Below are positions 10,660-22,700 of a stretch of 64,000 nt of DNA, piece by piece. Under the pieces are notes generated by a model. It saw nothing but the letters and a program-made list of their open reading frames with translations. It searched no databases and was not told the DNA's origin. The stretch's first letter is position 1, and each line of letters begins with the position of its first letter. The translations under genes and the position numbers were made by a program. The DNA is taken from assembly GCF_947507565.1 (NCBI RefSeq), contig NC_089191.1, forward strand, positions 2,046,001 through 2,110,000, written 5' to 3'. The stretch is from Oscarella lobularis (lineage: Eukaryota > Porifera > Homoscleromorpha > Homosclerophorida > Oscarellidae).

Positions 10660-12415
10660 TTTAGCCGTAGGAAATACATGTCATAATTCACGGCAGATCA
10701 CCACGAAACGAAGTTGATAGCCAATGATAACTGAAAATTGGTGAGGCCCCCTTTGAGGATTCACTATCACTAGGGCCACGGGATTATTGCTCGCAGCGAC
10801 CGTTGTGAACATCGCTCGCACGTATACTTCCAGTCACATAAAGACCAACCTCTTAGGTCTTCCTCGGTCACCGGAGAAAGGAACTCGACTTACGACGGAG
10901 GAGAGACGAGCCTCGAAAGAGATTTGATAAATTTGGTTCCTGGGCGAGAAGGCTTGACTGAGATGCGTCGAACGCCCCATCAAAGTATAGGCCTAAGGGT
11001 CACCGTCAAACAGAAAAATCAACTCGCGTCTGCGAGCCTTACCTTACGCTTTGCAAGCGAAAAACTTAAAATGGAACCCCTTAGGGAGCCTCACTTTTTT
11101 GTAACGACATCAGTCGCTTGGAAAAAGTAGTTTGAACGATATCCCAGTATTGTCGAAACGTCTCTTGCGAAAAAAGTCAGTGAAAAGGTTGACCTTTGAG
11201 TTGCGATGACCATTACCCGGATAATGGTACCTATTTACAACGAGCGTACAGTATGAGGCATTTGTGATTTTTTTCCCATCACCCACGTTCTAACTGGATC
11301 ATGTCGACGTTTCAGTTTTGAAAAATTCCATTTCGACGGGGAAATAATAATAGAATACAAAGTACAAACTTTTTAGGTAATTCTACTAATGATCTTAAAC
11401 GAAATTTCTACCAATCATGACTAAAATTTTCTGCTAGTGTGATGAAAAAATTCCTAATATTGATTGTCTGATAAAAAATACTTCTTGCTCTCATCCGGGT
11501 AATGGTGAACGAAAAGTAGAGCATTTGACTGAATTGTTTCGCAAGGCACGTATCGGCTTTAGCGGGATGCTAATCAAACCAGTTTTTCTAGACGCTTGTG
11601 CCTTTACGAAAACCTGAGGCCTCCTAATGGGTCCCACGAACAGACTTCAAGCTGTTTCACGTCGAAGGTAAAGCTCTCGACGCGAGATCATTTTACTGTA
11701 TGACGATACCTTAAAGGCCTACACTTAGACAGGGTAGTCGACACGTCTCAGTGGTTCCTCATCCAACAAGAGCCGAATTCATCCCTCGCTCTCCGAAGCT
11801 CGTTTCTTCTCCGTCGTATGTCGAATTCTTTTCTCCTGTTCTCGAAGAAATGCTTAGAGGTTAGTCTTCGTGTGGCTAAAGTTACGCGACCGCGCGATGT
11901 TCCCCATTGCCTCTAAGAACAAAAATGCCGTGGCCCTAGTGATGTTGAACCCCAAAAGGGGCCTCACCAGTCGTATCAACTTGCCTTTCAATGACCTATT
12001 ATATTTCTGTATTGATAATATTTTTGACGACGTGCATTAGATTTTCTGTTTCCCATGCAGGATTTTCGTGAACAATATATTTTCTTCTTTGATGAAAATA
12101 ACAGTAAATGATCATTTACACTAATTATTGATTTTAATTTCTAATGTGCAGGGAAATAAGCATAGTGTTTGCAGCAATTCGCAAATAATGGAAGAGCGAA
12201 AATATAAAGGAAATCATGAACAGAGAAATCAATATTTCCCTTCAAGGAAGAGAATAGATTGACTGCACAACGAACATGCATATACACGCCTGACACACGA
12301 TAGCTACAGTATGTTCTTCCCTATCTCTTTATTATTATACGAGTGAGAGAGCTATTGCCTACGTTCTGTCTTGATTATTATACGAGTGAGAGAGCTATGG
12401 TCTACGTTAATTGTC
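10660..12415 (+). mobile_element. foldback transposon unit, complete core with ~480-base terminal inverted repeats
   Basis: The core 10742-11970 starts TGAGGCCCCCTTTGAGG and ends CCCCAAAAGGGGCCTCA. The halves are inverted copies for several hundred bases: 'cattacccggataatgg' on the left pairs with 'catccgggtaatggtg' on the right, and 'cttacgacggaggagagac' with 'cttctccgtcgtatgtcg'. A copy at 16795-18500 is very similar and shares sequence beyond the core on both sides, from 'ggaaatacatgt' to two minisatellite units at 12330-12415, so the repeated unit is about 1.75 kb. It has no transposase frame and must be non-autonomous. Confidence 0.75.
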
Positions 12416-12464
12416 CATTCAATTTGACACGTCTAAGAAACAAAATAATCCAGATATTTTTATA

Positions 12465-15400
12465 TTGAGCTTTTCCTACCGATGCAATTGAATCCGTTTC
12501 CCTCGTAGCCAATCATACAAATGCAGCTAAATGATCCCGGCGAATCCGTACACGTCGCTTTCTCATGACAGAACGGATCCGGCGCAACGGGACAATCGCC
12601 CGGCGTGCATTCATCGCAATTCTCGCACACAGGACGATTGGGCATGCTTCCCGCACCTGCCTTATAACCCTGCATGCACTGACAGTCGAACTTCAAAGGC
12701 GGATTAGCGTCGATACACGTTGCCATGGCGTGACACGTGTCCGTGCCTCTCGCGCACTCGTCGATATTGATGCAGGTAGGACGATCGACGGGAGTACCGG
12801 CTTGACGCTCGTATCCGTCTTTGCACGTGCAATCGAACGATTCAGGCGTGTTGGCGCAATCTGCGTTGAGGTCACAGGCTCCCTTATCGGTAATCGAATC
12901 CGCACATTCACCGAGACATTCGTTGCAATCGACGCATACGGGACGATTGTCCGGCGCACCAGAGCAGTCGGGTTTGTAGCCGAGCATGCAGGAGCAATCA
13001 AAACTTCCGTCCGTGTTTGTGCACATCGCATTCGCGTGACAATCGTGAGATCCGTCGGTGCACTCGTTAATGTCCGCACAAGAGACCCCATTGCCTGTGT
13101 ATCCTGGCTTACAGTTGCACTCGAATGAGCCGATAAAGTTAAGGCAATTTGCGTTCATGTGGCAATTATTGTCCGCGTCGTTAAGGCATTCGTTGATATC
13201 GATGCACACAGGACGGTTGGCGGGTTTTCCGGAACTTGGATCCGGTTCGCATCCGGCGTTACACGTGCAGTCATAAGATCCAGCCGTGTTTGAGCACGTG
13301 GCCTCCGCGTGGCATTCCTCGTCGATGGCGTCCGGGCACTCGGGTAAACATTCGTTGCAATCGACGCATACGGGACGGGTGGGATCCGTGGTTGCGTCCC
13401 CGTCGATTTTGTATCCCCTCATGCATGTACAGCTATAGTCTCCGACAGTATTGACGCATTGCTGAATATTCTCGTCGCAGTCAAAGTCCGTGCCATCGTC
13501 ACATTCGTTCACGTCCGTGCAGGAGAGACCGTTGCCGTTGAATCCAAATCTGCAAGCGCATTCGAACGATCCATCCGTATTCGTGCAGTCAGCGTGCATG
13601 TGACAGTTGTCCGTGCCCGCTGTGCATTCGTTGATGTCCACACAGTTCTTTCCGTTTCCAGTATAGCCCGGCATGCACGCGCACGTAAAACGTCCGTCCG
13701 TGTTTGTGCAGGTGGCCGTAGCGTGACAGTCGTCAGTTTCAAGGGTACACTCGTCGATATCGTCGCAGTTGTTCACTCCATCTCCAGTATAACCAGTCAT
13801 GCATTCGCATCGGAAGCCATCCGGAAGATCGATGCAGTTGGCCACGTCGTGACAATTGTCTGTGTTGTCCAGGCATTCATTTGGCGGACCAGCCGAAATG
13901 AACTTCCATTCTCCCTTCAAAATTCCCTTGGCGACGGGACCGCCTCCGGCACACGAGGCCCCAGTGCCGACGACCGCGCCTTCTTCAAAGACGATCTCAT
14001 ACTCTTCATCCTTTTGGTAGATATTTGGTTGAGCGCTGTCAAGTTGGAACAAAACCGTTCGACGATTAGCACTGATTCTGACGAGACTCGTGTCAGACGA
14101 GTCAATTTGCTGGATCAGTGTGCCGCTCGCCGCGTGATGAACGGATATAAAGCGAGGGCTGACTGACGGATTCTTAACCTTAAATAAACAACATTGGAAT
14201 GAGCTTCAATTCCTACTCGCGGAAGCCTAATTGTAAAAACAGAACGAAAAAACATCCCTAAATTAGACGTTGCCCTCTCCGATGATTAAACCGCGACAAG
14301 ATCTGACTCTAATTAAAGCGAAGCCTCAATATAACGAAAGCGTACGTCTTGGTCAAACGTGATGCCTGCCACTGCGTCAAACGCCACTTGTCCGTCGACG
14401 AGAGGAGCCTCCGCTTGGGTGTTCAAAATCGGCTTGGGCTGCGGCACTAATAAAACAATATTGTCCCTAAACAAATTTCCAGTTCCGACACGAGTTGCAT
14501 ACCCGAAGTGACAACGGTAAAACAAACCAGATTCGAGGGAGCTCTAAAAGAAACCTTCAAGTCAGCACGTGTCAGAATGACGTTAGAGAATTCTTCGGTA
14601 CCGGACGTCGTCCAGGAATTGGAAGCACATGATGTGCGGCCGATTGGTTTGTTCCTCATCGGGAGTCCACGCAAACGTCACCGCTTTCACTCCATTGCCT
14701 ATGTCCATCAAATTGGTCACTGACATACCTCGCGGTAGAATGTAGACCGCGTCGTCGATCCTGGGGTTTATAAAGTAGAGACACTTTCCTCTCAAATTAA
14801 TTAAGCACGCGTTTTTTCTTACGAGTTAGAGGGAAAGTTGGAATGTCCGACCGAAATCTCGAGTGTGAGACTGCCGCCGCTTTCGACGGCAAAACAGCGA
14901 GGCTGCTCGCGCGGAATGTGCTCTTGCACGGGAAAGATGGGAGTCGCTCCGCACGGCGTTCCCGTGTCGACGACGTCAATGAGCCACTGGAGCGGTATAC
15001 TGCTGAGAGGATTCATTCGGTCGGCGTCCGTCGGATAGAAATCCTCGAGTTGAACGGCGGCTGCATAGAGAGCCGCCACTGAGGGTTTCCATATGATTTC
15101 GCAATCTTCCTAGAGAGTGGTCTCATAAAAACGATACACGTGTGTATGTTTTTACTCGCCTCAACAAGCGTTGCGTTGATAAAAAGTCCTGACACTTTGT
15201 TGTTGTCAATGCACGCCGATCCGCACTCGTTTGTGTCGTCGGTATTTTTCGGAAGCGCCCATCGGCATTTGACGTCGTCAAAATCGGGATCGACGTTGGG
15301 AATGATCAATTTGAATTCGCAACCGACACGAGCCGGAAGTACGGGAACCATGTCGGCGACGGGACTTTGATTGATTTGGCCGCGATTGATGACGCCCGCG

Positions 15401-16297
15401 CTGTCCGTGCGCGGCACGAAGGAGATTCGCGTTTGAAATCGGATTAAATCGCCGAAAGCGTTTTGCGTTTCGATCCAACAGCAGCCGTACGTCCTCTCAA
15501 AATCATTCCTACATACGGGTAACACTCGCGCGCTTTTCGTCCTCTCAGCGTTTATACGTACCCGATAATGAATTCTTGTGAATCCGCGACAGGAAAAGTT
15601 GCTTCGAATGTGTTCGTACCGGACGCCCAATCGTTGGAAGCACTAAACGACGTGCAAACGTATTCGAGCGTCGCGGAAAAGACTTGCGAACCGCGCCAGA
15701 CATGCAAACCGCAATTGTTAGATAAACACCGGAACCTCACGGGCGAACCTAGAAGTATTTGATCTGCTATCGATGCGTCGGTGCAACCGCCTTCAAAACT
15801 GCTACGACTCCACGAAATACGAAAATTGAACTGCAACTAAAAAGTGGGAGAGAGGAAGAGTCGGGCGCGGTCGAATCGATTTACATGAGGGACAAGGACT
15901 ACGCTGTAATTAGATAAAAGAAGCCCGAGGCATGCCTGCCTTCGCTTTGAAAATAAATTGCTTCCCTCGCGCACTAAAAACAGGTATGCCGACGCGTTTG
16001 TCCTCGATCGCGGAACGTTCGCTAGCGCGTTTCACGAGTCTCGTGCGCCGGTTGTAAATCCCCAGGAAAACGCGTTAGCAGTCGTAATCAGGAGTTCCGG
16101 TGGTCGGGTCACTACTCGATCGTCTCCGCGCGCGCGCGCGCGCGCGAGCGTACCTTTCCAGCGTCGCCGTTTGCCTGATTGCCGACGGGATGAAAGTTGA
16201 TCGTAAATCCGCGAAAATGAATCGATTCGACGGGGCTGAAAAGAATCGCCGTCCACGATGCGGCGACGACAATGACTAAGATGGACGACGAAAACAT
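12465..16297 (-). CDS. secreted protein with ten EGF-like domains and a GCCW-type extracellular module
   Basis: The ATG at 16297 opens a signal peptide (exon 16154-16297). Clear further exons are 15562-15836 and one starting at 15508 with NDFERTYGCCW. Another reads KPSVAALYAAAVQLEDF and PLSSIPLQWLIDVVDTG (about 14825-15110), then ILPRGMSVTN...VTFAWTPDEEQTNRPHIMCF (about 14600-14770). The last exon (about 14167 down to 12465) holds ten EGF-like domains, most with calcium-binding D/NEC starts and C-x-C-x-x-GY ends. The GCCW/LQWLIDV/TFAWTP pattern recurs in many invertebrate surface proteins and has no settled function. No membrane span follows, so secretion to the matrix is likely. Exons between 14300 and 14600 could not be fully resolved. 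One donor near 15165 looks like GAG|GCGAGT, a possible GC-AG intron. Confidence 0.75.
16127..16146. repeat. (CG)10 tract beside a splice donor
   Basis: Ten uninterrupted CG dinucleotides lie in intron 1 of the EGF gene, a few bases from the exon 1 donor. Alternating CG favours Z-DNA. Confidence 0.9.
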
Positions 16298-16794
16298 GTT
16301 TTTCGTTTTTCGCGCACGACGATACGACAACGGGTGATGACTCCGTCCGTGAGGCGAGCGCGAATGGGATCAATTACGGATTCCGACCAGAAGTTATAGG
16401 AAGGACAGCAATAAGAAGCGCATAAGTCGGGCGTTATTGAATTAGGAGGATCTCGTATAAGAGTCGGCAATCAACTGTGACGCACTTGCAATTTGGGATT
16501 TGCCTCCGTTCTCATGGCTTCGACTACTAGTAGCGCGGCTCAAAGTTACTCAAGCGGCCTCATAGCTTCCACGTTTGCATAAACACAGACTCTTAGCTAT
16601 TCATTTGATTATCAATTGATTCCGTACAACCGTTATTGGATTCCGTCAGGACAAATTTTATCCGTAGACGTCCTTTCTCAATTTCATATTGATATTATAT
16701 TATTTCAGCTTAGCAATCGATTTTCGACTTTGTCGATCGTGTTCCGTAATCGTGCTTTTGCGTGAGGTCAAGTAAACCACAAAAGAAAACGAGC
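16298..16794. other. 5' flank of the EGF gene, no other gene seen
   Basis: This includes the presumed promoter of the minus-strand EGF gene. No coding frame or repeat could be supported. Confidence 0.3.
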
Positions 16795-18500
16795 TGTTGC
16801 GTCAAAGGAAATACATGTTGTAACGGCACATCTCCAGGAACGAGGTTGATAGCCAATGATAACTGAACATTGGTGAGGCCCCCTTTGAGGATACACTATC
16901 ACTAGGGCCACGGGATTATTGCTCGCTGCGACCGTTGTAAATATCGCTCGCACGTATACTTCCAGTCACATAAAGAACAACCTCTTAGGTCCTCCTCAGT
17001 CACCGGAGAAAGGAACTCGACTTACGACGGAGGAGAGACGAGCCTCGAAAGAGAAATGATAAATTCGGTTCCTGGGCGAGAAGGCTTGACTGAGATGCGT
17101 CGAACGCCCCATCTACGCATAGGCTTTTGGGTCACCGTTAAACAGAAAAATCAACTCGCGTCTGCGAGCCTTTCCTTACGCTTTGCAAGCGAAAAACTTA
17201 AAATGGAACCCCTTAGGGAGCCTCACTTTTTTGTAACGACATCAGTCGCTTGGAAAAAGTAGTTTGAACGATATCCCAGTATTGTCGAGACGTGTCTTGC
17301 GAAAAAAGTCAGCGAAAAGGTTGACCTTTCGATGACTATTACCCGGATAATGGTACGTAGGTATTAAAAACGAGTATATGAGCCATTTGTGATTTTTTTC
17401 CGATCACCCACGAGATTCCTTTTTCTAACTGGATCACGTCGACGTTTCAGCTTCGAAATTCCATTTCGTCACCGCGGGGAAATAATAACTGATAAAAAGT
17501 ACATACTTTTTAGGTAATTCTACTAATGATCTTAAACGAAATTTCTACAAAACATGACTAAAATTTTCTGCTAGGGCGATGAAAAAATTCCTACTATTGA
17601 TTGTCTGATAAATTCTTCGTCTTTTCATCCGGGTAATGGTGAACGAAAAGTAGAGCATTTGTCTGAATTTTTTCGCAAAGCACGTATCGGCTTTAGCGGG
17701 ATGCTAACCAAACCAGTTTTTCTAGACGATTGTGCCTTTACGATAACCTGAGGCCTCCTAACGGGTCCCACGAACAGACTTCGAGCTGTTTCACGTCGAA
17801 GGTAAAGCTCGCGACGCGAGATTATATTTATGTATGACGATACCTTAAAGGCTTACACTTAGACAGGGGAGTCGTCACGTCTCAGTGGTTCCTCATCCAC
17901 CAAGAGCCAAATTCATCCCTCGATCTCCGAAGCTCGTTTCTTCTCCGTCGTATGTCGAATTCTTCTCTCCTATTCTTGAAGAAAAGCTAGAAGGTTAGTC
18001 CTCGTGTGGCTAAAGTTGTGCGACCGCGCGATGTTCCCCTTTGCCCCTAAGAACAAAAATCCCGTGGCCCAAGTGATACTGAACCCCAAAAGGGGCCTCA
18101 CCAGTTGTCTCAACTTTCCTTTCAATGACCTGTCATATGTGTGTGTGTTAAAAATATTTTTGACGACGTGCATTAGATTTTCTGAATCCCATGCCGGATT
18201 TTCGTGAACAATATATTTTCTTCTTCGATGGAAATAACGGTAAATGATTATTTAAAATTTTAATTTTTATTGTGCTGGGAAATAAGCATAGTGTTTGCAA
18301 ATATTCGCAAATAATGGAAGAGCGAAAATACCAAAGGAATCATGAACAGCGAAATAAATATTTCCCTTCAAGGAATGGAGTAGATTGACTGCCCAACGAA
18401 CCACACGGTTCGTGCTCCTGATAAGCAGCGATGTCAACGGACGCTTTCAGTCCTCCAGTTTGAAAAAGGTTCGTGTTACATGCATATACACGATAGCTAC
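16795..18500 (+). mobile_element. second copy of the foldback transposon unit, same orientation
   Basis: The core runs from GGTGAGGCCCCC at about 16873 to GGGGCCTCACC at about 18102. It follows the 10742-11970 element almost base for base and also shares its outer flanks (for example 'gttgatagccaatgataactgaa' on the left). It has the same long inverted repeats and no protein-coding capacity. With its partner it brackets the EGF gene in direct orientation. Confidence 0.75.
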
Positions 18501-18504
18501 AGTA

Positions 18505-18895
18505 TGTTTCCTATCTCTTTGTTATTACACGAGTGAGAGCTATGGCCTACGTTCTCTCTTGATTATTATACGAGTGAGAGAGCTATGGCCTAAGTTCTCT
18601 CTTGATTACTATACGATTGAGTTAGCTATGGCCTACGTTCTCTCTTGATTATTATACGAGTGAGAGAGCTATGGCCTACGTTCTCTTTTGATTATTATAC
18701 GAGTGAGAGAGCTATGGCCTAAGTTCTCTCTTGATTATTAATAATACGAGTGAGTTAGCTATGGCCTACGTTCTCTCTTGATTATTATACGAGTGAGAGA
18801 GCTATGGCCTAAGTTCTCTCTTGTTAATTATACGAGTGAAAGAGAAAGAGCTTTGGCCTACGTTCTCTCTTGATTATTATACGAGTGAGAGAGCT
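18505..18895 (+). repeat. 43-base minisatellite, about eight units plus a partial
   Basis: The unit is gagtgagagagctatggcct followed by acgttctctcttgattattatac. Eight full units and a partial are seen, with small variants (acgtt or aagtt, gagagag or gagttag). The equivalent point beside the other transposon unit (12330-12415) has only about two units. Confidence 0.9.
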
Positions 18896-18899
18896 ATAT

Positions 18900-19775
18900 T
18901 TTTTCCTTCACTCCCTTTGAACCCCGCAAAGATGTATTTTCATTGCTCCAAACGGGTTTTACTAAATATCTCTTGACTAGTGCTCAAATGACCATTTTGG
19001 TCACGGAAGATACGGAACGAAGCAGGCTTCGTATAAAAATGGTTTTGTCTTGCCCCTGGTCCAGAAGCGCTTACGCAAATCCTCTGTCATTCTCGTGACT
19101 CGTTGTCGGCAACGACGGTTTTTCTCTCCATGGAAAAGGCATTCGGCCAGACGCTTCTACCTTACAGTCAGCCGAGTCAATGCCATCATTTGTCGATTTG
19201 CTGCGTCTGTCCGACTATTTTCGGCCTGTCTTTCAGCTCTATCTCTACTCTAATCCCCTATTCCTCCCACGTGACATGTACGAACGCTAAGGAACCGTCT
19301 TCGTGCTCTAATTTTTTGCGCAGGCTTCTCCTTTTCCTTCCCAGTCGCAATGCCGTACGCAAACTCCCATCAGTCTTCAGATAGGAGAATTACGATATCA
19401 AGAATCTTACTATATCGACTGGTGAGGGATAGCGGTTCGGTGGCATAGGTCTTGCAGACAGTCATTGGCTGAAACGTCAATCAACATCCGGTGTAACTCA
19501 ATTCAACGACGGGGAATCCCAGGATCGTGGGTCAAAGTGTCAAAATACAGCTATTTTGGTATTCTCCACTTCTAGCTTGTCTAAGCGAACTGTTCTTCGC
19601 TTGAGGTGACGCTGCTCCATCACAACGAAATTAAGCCCTGGCACAAGATCCCGGGATATGGCGGACATAAGGCGTCGATGCGTATCTCGACAGAGAGCTG
19701 GTACAATATGTCTCGCCTTTATAAACTCCTCTTTTGATTCTTTCTATTCCCGTCCAATCCAGAACGACGAACGCT
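18900..19775. other. 5' region of the dystroglycan gene, no separate gene seen
   Basis: The open frames here are short and unsupported. The region presumably includes the dystroglycan promoter and possibly an upstream exon carrying the start codon. Confidence 0.3.
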
Positions 19776-19785
19776 AGATGGCGGA

Positions 19786-22700
19786 CATCTTTCCTTTCTC
19801 CTACTTCTCTTCTCGTTTTCGAGCGTCGACGGGCTTCCCTCCGATCCGAACGAGTCCAGTTGGACGAAAGACGATGCGTTGCAGCGTCGTCTCGCTTGGG
19901 ACAAGGGTACCGTTCGCGTGGGACGCGGATTGGACGACGCGAAGGCGTGGAGCGGCAAGCCGTTTACCTATACTGTCGCCGACGATGCGTTCGATGGCTA
20001 CGTCGATCGATTGAAGGTGAGCATCATTTGGACGACGGGAGGGGGGGGGGACCTCTTGCCACTTTTTTTCTCGTTTTGTTTTGCTTCTCGTCGTCGTTGT
20101 GTAGGACATAGTTTAGTTCCGCCTTCGGGAAATAGGGAAGCAGTTGAAGTGGCGCTTCTATGCCACGAATGAAAACAGTCCTACGCGAATAATCTAATAG
20201 GCGCGAATGTACTTAGGGACCTGTGACGAGCTAGGTTTTCTACTGATAGAGGTTTTGCTAACAAACTTTAAGTTCACAATAACTTAGTATTAATGTGGCA
20301 TCTATATGATTTCTCTTATCTCAGGTATTTTCTGTTGGTGCCGATTCGCTTCCGTCTTGGCTTGCCTTTGATTTATCGAGCCAAACGTTCTACGGGGTAC
20401 CGCAGGATGATGACGTCGGCCTTCATTACATTGTTGTCGTTTCTATTGGACTATTCAACCAGTCTGACGAGTCGAATTCCGCTCTGGATATCTTCAGCGT
20501 TGAGGTTTTTGTTAGCAGTTTTACCATGCCAACGGACTCAGCTCAGTGTCACTTGGCAACGGTGGAAATTGGCAGGAGACAGATCAGCAATTTGGACGGG
20601 CGGGATCGCTATTGGCTTGCTAATCTGGTATCTAACGCCTTTCAAGTCAACATGAAAGATGATGTCAATATCGGCGAGAAAAAATTTACTGACTTGAAGT
20701 ACGTCGAAATTAATTTGTCTGGGAAAATATCAGAGGAATCGGTGATCAAAGTGTGGTGGATAGAAAGTTGCCACGGGCAACCAAGAACGATGACCGACTA
20801 TAGACCCCTTTTAGCAGAACTGTCCAATCAGAATGTCAGAATAACGTCGTTTATTCTATCAATGGCATGGCCGGGACGATCTCAGCAATCCTTGCCTTCA
20901 CTAGGAGGCAGATTGAGAAGAGACGCTCAGATGACGCCAATACTTAGTGGAACTATTGGGGTTACTCCAACCGTGACGAGGACTATGATGATTTCGTCTT
21001 CTATCCTTTCTACTCCAACAGTCACACCAACGTTTCTTACCTCTTCTTCTGCGGTTGTTAAAAGGACTCCTGATGTATCGAGTTCGATTGTCGCGGTGTC
21101 GACTCTGTCTGTTGTGTCTTCCTCTTCAAAAATTGCGCCAACGGCGACCTTCGCGATCAGCTCAACCAAAACGGAAGCCGTTACATCGAAGAAGTCAATT
21201 GTTTCATCGAGGCTAGTTCTTACTTTCTCTACGGCGAATGCCACGTCGAGTGTTGCAAGCAGTGGGTCAAGCAGTTTAACCAGCATAACAAGTGTTGTAC
21301 CTAATGCGAAAACCAACGTTACAGCTACTGTTCCAAAAAGTTCGTCAACGATTTTATTAACTAGTTCTGTGTCCAGTACAACGACTGGAGTGGTGAATAA
21401 AAGTGTTTCACCTAGCCTGCTATCTAGTGCTCCAACAAGTGTGTCTACGGAAACCGGTGTGGCAATGTTCGCGGCGACTAAAAATGTTTCAACTATGGAT
21501 CTCACTAGTGCTCCAACAAGTGTGTCAACGACTTTACTAAGTAGTTTTGTGCCAAGTGCAGCAGCCAGTGTTGCAACTAATACGCTGACTGATTCGTTGG
21601 CCAGCGTGAGGTTGAGTACAGCAACCATTGTTGCAACCGGTATTTCGTCAAGCTTGCTACCTAGTGCTTCAAAAAGTTTGTCAACGGCAACCATTGCTAC
21701 TTCCAGATTCTCGTCTTCTATTCTAACTAGTTCGGTGACCAGCTTGGCGTTTAGTAGAACAACTAGTATGGCTGCAAGTGGTGTAGCAGCGAGTGTGGAA
21801 ACGAGTGTTGCGACAAAAAGTGTTTCATCTATCGTTTTGACTAGTGCTCCAACAACTGTGTCATCGAGTTTCTCGTCAAATTTAGTGTCCAGTACAGCAA
21901 GGAGTGTGGTATACAATGTTTCAACTAATGCTGCAACAAGTGGTCCAACGGTTGTGTGGGCTACACCCGGTTTTTCAACTAGTACTGTAACTAGTTCGGT
22001 GTCCAATGGGACGTTGGTTTCAACAACTAGTGTGACATCCAGTATTTCAAGTTCCAGTATTCAAACAAGTGCTTCGACAAGTGTGTCAGCGGCAGCCAAT
22101 GCTAAACCCAGTTCTTCAACTAGTGTTCTTACTAGTTTGGTGACAAGCTTGGGGTTCAGAACAGCAATCACTTTGGCACCCAATATTTCAACCGACTTGC
22201 TAACTAGTTCTCCAACAAGTTTCTCACCGGCAACCAGTAAAGCAACCATTGTGACTACCAGTGTGACAACCAGTGTTTCAAGTTTCAGTATTTTGACTAG
22301 TGCTTCAATAAGTTCTTCAGTAGGAGTCAGTGCTACACCGAGTTCTTCTACTAGCGTGCTGACTGGTTCGGTGGTAGGTTTGAGCTTTAGCACAGCAACC
22401 ATTGTTGCAACCAGTGTTTCATCAAGTTTGCTAACTAGTGCTCCAGGAAGTTTGTCAACGGAAACCATTGCTACTCCCAGATTGTCAACTCCTATTCTAA
22501 CTAGTTCGCTGACCAGCTTGTCGTTTGGTAGAGCAACCAATATGGCTGCAAGTGTGGCAGCTAGTGCGGCAACGAGTGTGGCGACAAAAATTGTTTCATC
22601 TATCGTTTTGACTAGTGCTTCAACAACTGTGTCATCGAGTTTCTCACCAAATTTCGTGAACATTACAGGAATGAGTGTGGTAAACAATGTTTCAACTAAT

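Noticed and set aside
12565-13128. 187-codon plus-strand open frame
   Set aside because: Antisense shadow of the EGF-repeat exon.
18505-18895. Regularly spaced repeats that might suggest a CRISPR array
   Set aside because: Units are directly abutting 43-base tandem copies with no unique spacers, in animal DNA; it is a minisatellite.
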